In this document: one piece after another, positions 58,461 through 64,000 of the stretch
How the letters are laid out: each line of letters begins with the position of its first letter
Position numbering within the stretch: the first letter of the stretch is position 1
Position numbers and translations under genes: made by a program
Source: Vitellaria paradoxa
Lineage: Eukaryota > Streptophyta > Magnoliopsida > Ericales > Sapotaceae
Length of the DNA stretch: 64,000 bases
Direction: 5' to 3'
NCBI GenBank assembly: GCA_019916065.1
Contig: CM034236.1
Coordinates: 59,486,690-59,550,689, forward strand
Notes under the pieces: model-generated
Seen by the model: the letters and a program-made list of their open reading frames with translations, nothing else
Database searches by the model: none
What the model was told of the DNA's origin: nothing

Positions 58461-60016
58461 TTTTGACTATCATGGAAGAACTTATGTGCTTAAGAGTGAA
58501 CTTCATGTAACATTGGTCAATTAATCATCCTTGGACCAAGTAGAGACTTATACCCCTTTAGTGGTGAGCTTTAGAATTGTTTATTCTTTTCATAAGGGGT
58601 TACAGATTATTTCAGTTCAGTTGTTCTCTATCTTGGTTTTCAATGCCCCAATTGCATCACACACACTTGCATGAGTACTCACTTGGCACATATGAGTTAT
58701 TTGCAAGCTTGGAATGTGATGCTAGGCCCTCTTTGCCATTTAGGGCCTTCTTATCCTTTCTTGACATGAAATTGCCCTAGGAACCAAATTGAAGCCTTTT
58801 AATAAAGTTTTTGATTTTGTTTTTTGATTCTCACCTCATATGCTATCCTTTACACCCCATTCAGACACTTTAAGTCTCACCCTCACATGTCTTAGGTTAT
58901 GAAAGTGCCTCAATATTCAAGTTGTGAATTTGGGATTGGGAATGTAAGCTTTTGAGAGTAAAATGAAGATGAATATTAGGATGAGAATTTATGTGTCATA
59001 TAGTTCATTATTTAATTTTAAAAAAAAGGAAAAAAAAGAAAAAGAAAAAAGTTTCTCGTTCTTTTTTGCTTATGTAATTGTGGGACTTGTGCATTGTATT
59101 ATAATTATTGAGAATGTCCCAATAGTAGTTTGTAAGTTTGTGAATTAACTTCATGTTGTAATTCTTGTTAGGGTGAAATGGGTAGTTTGCGACTTGTGCA
59201 CACTTGAGCATCTTTATCTTAAGACATGTGCTTTGATTTCCAAAACTTTCATTGTTTAACCATTACCCATAGCCAGGTTACAATCAGATCAAAGACCTAG
59301 TGGATTGTAGGTGAGCAACTCTTATGTGTGTATGTAATGGTCTTGTGTAGGTTGTGTGGTGTGATCTATTGCATGGCATTGAAGCTTTTTGGTATGAGCT
59401 GTCCACTCTAGACTTCATTTCAGTTCACATATTCATTTGTGTGGTTTTATGCAACTAGGTTGGCATCATTTGCTAATACCTATGTGTGAACCCATGTTGA
59501 GTGTACTTCTTTTGATAAGTGGAACCTTGTGAGCTTTTGAAGTCGAAACTTAGTTTCGTTTATGCTCTCGTGACCTTGTTGAATAAGTGCCACTATTTTG
59601 CATATATGCTCTTCCTATATTGATAGTGCATGCATTCATGCTTAGCACTTGGTAATTACACATGATATTCAGATTTTGTGACTTGTTGGGCTTGAACTTG
59701 ATTTATTGTTGACCTTAATCACTCTTTGACACCTTGAGACCATACCATAGATGTTTGTAGGTAGCATCACTGCAAACCCTTATGAGACCTTAGTCGTCCA
59801 TTAGGGGGAACCTAGGGGTTTAAAGGGCTTGCCTCACACGCTAAGTGTGGTCATGTGTCTCCCATGAAAATGGAGATCACCTTAGTTAGTTTTTATTTGT
59901 TTTATTTTGATTTGAATAAGTTCTTGTGTGTTGTGGGTATTCTTACACATATTTTTGTACCCTATGGTTTGATTGCATGCATTGCTAGGGACTAGCAATT
60001 TCTAGGTTAGGGGTTG
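58461..60016 (+). other. C element 3' non-coding region, right part
   Basis: Continues C after the insertion. No ORF of note. It contains the block GGGGGAACCTAGGGGTTTAA (about 59814-59833) and ends in AGGTTAGGGGTTG (60004-60016), a weak polypurine tract directly before the 3' LTR. Confidence 0.7.
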
Positions 60017-61772
60017 TGATTGTGCACATATAATGTTATATTACCATGAATTTACAAATGGTTACGTAAATTCCATAAGTTATTATAAAACGATTTGACT
60101 TATATACTTTTTAGAATTTTGTAGGTTTTTGTGATCAATTTGAGGAAGAAAGATGAGAATTTGAGCTAAATAAGGAAAGACCTAAAGTTGTGAAAAAAAA
60201 AATCAACTGATGGGTGCCCCCACATCCATCATGGGTGGGTGCCTCATAAGTGTCATGGGTGCCTTACTATGCATCAGATGGGTGCCCCTTGAAAGCTACT
60301 TTTGAGAGAAAATTTTAAGTCTTAGAAGAATTTTATTGAACAGCTGGAGAAGTACCTCATAGGTGCCCCACCATAAATCAAATGGGCGCCTACCAAAAGT
60401 TGAATTTATGCTGATTCATTGGGGACTTCCATCAAAGAGTTGGGAAAATCAAGCCATGGGCACCTCACATCCATTATGGATGCCCATCATGCTAACTTTT
60501 GGTTTTTCTTATTTAACTTGATGTTCCTATTTTACCGCTAATCATGGATGTTTATAAACAGGAGGTTGTTAGAATTCTTCATCTCTCTTCCCTCTTCTTC
60601 CTTTCTCTCTATATACTTTTTTTTGTCCCTTTTATGTAGTTTTATTTTAGATTAGGGTTATATTAGGTTAGCTTAGATTTGGGATTGAAGCTTTCAAGTA
60701 CTTTTGTCGAATTATTGTTCTTCAATGTTACGTAAGTTTATCTTGAAGCAACTTATTTATTTTAATTGTTGAATCGTCTTTATTTAGTTTAGTTTGTGTT
60801 CTTGCTTCTTCAATGTATTATTTTATGTTTTTAGTTTATGTTCATGTCATGCTATTAGCATAGTTAACTTCTTGGCTATAAGCCATTGAAGGTGCTGCAG
60901 TAGTTTGTTGATCTCAAACATAAAATAATGTTTTTCAATGTAAACATCTTTTTATTAATGATTGGAAACTCTTAGTAAGCTTCAGGTTCTTTCGAAACCT
61001 TTCCACCCGTGTAACAACCACAAGTCTGGTTACGAGTTTCTACTCGTGCACACCGAATAGTTGGTTTAATGTCCCAGTGACTTGTGAATTATTTTCTAAA
61101 GCCCTAAATTTAGGTTTTCATTCGAAATCAAATCACCTGCATTATAATCATAGCTTGGTTAAAGTGGCCACACGTGCAAACTAAGTGTTTGATTTAATGG
61201 CCTAGTGATTTGGAACCTATTTTTCTAAATACAATAACTAGGTTTTCTCAAGAAATTGACTCATCAGTTTTACAATTGAAGCCTGGTTATGAGTTGATGC
61301 TCATGCACACTAGGTGCTTGATTTAATGTCCTGGTGAGTCTAAAACCAATTTAAAAGCTTCTACTTACCTCCAGTTTCCTAAAGTAGGTTTTAAAGGAAT
61401 ATCTTCCGACCTAGCAACACATGTGCAATTGCTAGGTTGAGTTGTAAACGTATTTGAGTAAACCACTACCATCCCACTATCGGATTTGGTTTGAAGTCAA
61501 GATTGTCTTAGGTATTTTGCTTTTAATGGTCTCATCTTATTCTAGTTTCACAATTCCTTGACTTCACCACTCTCAACTCAAACCATTTTCAAAACATTCC
61601 CCAAATCCAAACTAGTTTAGATTACCTCAAAATCATCTACTAACTTAAGAGAACAAGTCTAGTACTTTCAACACAGCCCTCCCTGTGGAAAAAAATGACT
61701 GGTACTCTATACTATTTTTATAAATTTAAATTTGCTACCTACTATGACCTGTACACTTGCTATTCAAGGTCA
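60017..61772 (+). repeat. 3' LTR of element C, full length (1756 bp)
   Basis: It starts TGATTGTGCACATATAAT and ends CAAGGTCA. GGTGCCCC-type repeats lie at 60212-60290 and 60355-60490, upstream of a TATA-like TTTATAAACAG at about 60550. A further diverged direct repeat (CACCTGCATTATAATCA-type blocks) occupies 61010-61330. Confidence 0.87.
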
Positions 61773-64000
61773 TAGATCCTAAAGCCATTGCAACTAGTGA
61801 CAACCTAGAACTTATGAGTAGTGGGGAGATTAAAAAAGAGATTGAGGGAGAAGTGAAAGAGATAAAAAGAGAGAAAGGGGGAAATAACAATAATGATAAG
61901 TAGAGTCTTGAGGTTGAGAAGGAGAGTGAGGGAGAAAGAAAAGAGAATAAGAAGGAAAAAATGTGGGGAATTTGGGTAGGCAAATTAATCAAACCATTAA
62001 GCAGTGCCTAGACCACCCTTCCCTTATAAATTAGCAAACGGCAAGAATGAGATGTTGAACTCCAAAATTTATGAGATTTTCAAACAAGTGAGAGTCAACA
62101 TCCACTTAAGCTTAATTCCTCAAGGATATGTGCACTGTGAAGAGAAAACTCAATGTCAAGGAGAAAGCCTTCTTGACTGAACAAGGAAGTGCTATACTCT
62201 AGTGTAACACCCCTCCTAAGTACAAAGACACAGGGTGTCCAACCATCTGATGCATAACTAGGGACCAAATCATTGACAAAGCTTTACTTGACCTAGGTGC
62301 TAGTGTCAAATTGTTGCCATATATAATGTATCAGCAAGTAGGTTTGGGTAAGCTGAAACCCACTCAAGTCACGTTGCAATTGGCTGATCGTTGAGTAAAA
62401 ATTCTAAGAGGTATAATGGAAGATGCATTAGTCCAAGTAGATAAGTTCTACTTTCCCATTGATTTTATTGTGTTAGATACCCAACCCATCCAACACCCCA
62501 GCCAGTTCATTCCGGTCATTCTAAGTAAACTCTTCTTCACAACATCCAATACTATAATTAATTGTATGAGTGGGGTCATGAAATTATCCTTTAGAAATGA
62601 ATATCTTTAGGGTGGGGAAACAGATGGGAGAAATTGAAGATATTTAGGAGGTGGATTTGATTCATACATTAGGTGAGGAATACTTCAAAAAAACCTTCTT
62701 TGATGACCTTTTAAAGAGAGCATTGGTGCTAAGTGAGAAGTGTGAAGACTTTGACGAAGCAAATTTTGAGAGTGATGAAATAGTGAGTGTGGAAGAAGAA
62801 GTTATGGCTATTAGTGGCTGGGTTCTAGTGTTTGAGCCTTTAGAGTCATCTTTGATTAAACCCAAGCCAACGGTTGAGTGCTCCCTTGTCTTTCTAGGGA
62901 ACCTTTACCCAGTGAGCTTAAATATGCATTTCTAGGGGAGGGTGAGACATTCCCAATAGTTGTGTCTTCTAAGTTGGAGAAAGCCCAAGAAGAGATGTTG
63001 TTGGCAGTCTTAAGTGCTCATCATGAGGTCCTAGGCTAGACAGTAGCGGATCTTCAAGGTATTAGTCCTTTAGTATGCACTCATCATATATAACTTGAGG
63101 ATGATGCCAAACTGGTGAGGCAAATGCAACATAGACTTAACCCCAATGTGAAAGAGGTTGTAAAGGGAGAAATGCTCAAGTTGTTGGACGCGAGTATCAT
63201 TTATCCTATCTCAGATTCAAAGTGGGTGAGTTCAACCCAAGTTATCCCTAAAAAGTCTAGTGTCATTGTTATAGAAAATGAGAAAGGAGAGTTAGTACCA
63301 CAACATAACCAAACTAGGTGGCATATGTATATAGAATATAGGCACCAAAATGTCATGACCTAGAAGGACCATTTTCCCCTTCCATTCCTGTATCAAGTGC
63401 TTGAGAGAGTAGCGGGGAAGTCTTTCTACTATTTTCTTGATGGATATTTCGGATATAACCAAGTGGAAATAGTAATCGAAGATTAGGAAAAACTACCTTC
63501 ACATGCCTTTTTGGTACTTATACGTATAGACGCATGCCATTTGGGCTATGTAGTGCACCGGCAACTTTTTAAAGATGTGTGATGAGTATATTTAGTGATA
63601 TGGTAGAAAAATTCATAGACGTATTTATGGATAATTTCTCCGTTTATGGAGATGATTTTGATGAGTGCTTAGGAAACTTAGAGAAAAGTCTTTGTCCATT
63701 ATGAGGATAGCAACTTAGTGCTTAATTGGGAGAAATGTCATTTCATGGTAAAATCTAGGATAGTCTTGGGACACATTGTCTCATCTAGAGGGGCAGGGTT
63801 GATAAGACAAACGTTGAACTCATTGAGAAATTACCTACTCCAACTTATGTCAAGGATGTGAGATATTTTCTTAGACATACAAGATTTTATCGTAGGTTCA
63901 TAAAATCCTTTAGCTTCATAGCTCATCCCTTATATGACTTACTTTATAAGGATGTTTCATTTGTATGGACGTTTGAGTGCCAAGGGGCATTTGATTGGTT
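61773..64000 (+). pseudogene. Protease-RT of element D, decayed, running off the window
   Basis: It resumes the gag frame after C (DPKAIATSD), through a Glu/Lys-rich linker, to [15 protein letters not shown] (62138-62182). The protease core has its catalytic Asp at 62290-62292 in DLGAS. RT blocks: NPNVKEVVKGE near 63140, [12 protein letters not shown] near 63197, RMPFGLCSAPATF near 63531. The catalytic box is FMDN (Asn at 63633-63635) instead of FMDD. More than ten stops or shifts are present. The sequence ends before integrase. Confidence 0.88.

Larger units (their letters stand above)
41493..61772 (+). mobile_element. Gag-only non-autonomous LTR retrotransposon C (host of element B)
   Basis: LTRs at 41493-42439 and 60017-61772 begin TGATTGTGCACATAT. 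The 5-bp flanks are TAGAC (41488-41492) and TAGAT (61773-61777). Without B the element is about 6.7 kb. The interior holds a decayed gag-like frame (about 42660-44164) and a long non-coding 3' region, but no trace of protease, RT, RNase H or integrase. The 3' region (44165-44863 joined to 58461-60016) is related to the region downstream of B's second ORF. Confidence 0.85.
38132..64000 (+). mobile_element. Old Athila-like element D (5' LTR to RNase H; continues past window end)
   Basis: Parts: LTR 38132-39724, primer site 39731-39748, gag 39935-41492, then protease and RT from 61773 to the window end. Element C (41493-61772), which contains element B, splits its gag. The reading frame rejoins exactly when C and one TAGAC/TAGAT copy are removed (QKPVD then DPKAIATSD). 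Its gag-pol type matches E. Confidence 0.88.

Overview
This is a repeat-dense stretch of plant nuclear DNA. Every autonomous sequence I can recognise is a transposable element. The retroelements prime on a site complementary to the 3' end of plant tRNA-Asp, carry 1.6-3 kb LTRs, and are nested many layers deep. A plant-type Harbinger DNA transposon carries a broken copy of a COP9 signalosome gene. AT content, intron style and element families suggest a eudicot with a large, TE-rich genome, possibly woody; the species cannot be read from the sequence. I see no intact host gene, no rRNA or tRNA gene and no CRISPR.

Left and centre (1-37176). Element E, an old Athila-like Ty3/gypsy copy on the minus strand (14299-36490), sits in the LTR of an older plus-strand element J (36491-36742). 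J in turn sits in a chromovirus-type LTR fragment I (36743-37176). E was hit twice. (i) A 15.8 kb PIF/Harbinger transposon (19343-35156; TIRs, TAA target duplication) landed in its LTR. (ii) A plus-strand, probably Tekay/Del-like element H (7339-14298) landed in its integrase. The H LTR was later invaded by an inverted solo LTR of its own family (G, 8962-11595, duplication ATTTT), giving a large inverted repeat. Element A, a young Athila-type copy on the minus strand (1-7338, cut by the window edge), lies in H's internal region.

The Harbinger element carries a Myb/SANT-like ORF1, an intron-containing DDE transposase with its catalytic triad still visible, terminal clusters of CGTGGGAACGG-like repeats, and cargo. 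The cargo is eight exons of the COP9 signalosome subunit 2 gene (CSN2), a degraded copy of the same protein type that Athila encodes downstream of pol, and LINE and copia debris.

Right (37177-64000). Three elements are nested on the plus strand. D is a decayed Athila-like element (LTR 38132-39724, pol running off the window end). C is a gag-only, non-autonomous element (41493-61772, TSD TAGAC/TAGAT) inserted in D's gag. B is a complete, apparently intact 13.6 kb Athila-type element (44864-58455, TSD TGCAC) inserted in C. B has LTRs differing by about 9 changes in 1.83 kb, an uninterrupted 1874-codon gag-pol, and an intact 361-codon second ORF preceded by palindromic repeats and a likely 5'-UTR intron.

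A and B are about 99% identical, in opposite orientation and roughly 37 kb apart. B looks capable of supplying proteins; A is disabled by a stop codon, a frameshift and a zinc-ligand change. C shares B's 3' non-coding region and primer-site type, so it may be mobilised in trans by B-like elements. This last point is inference.
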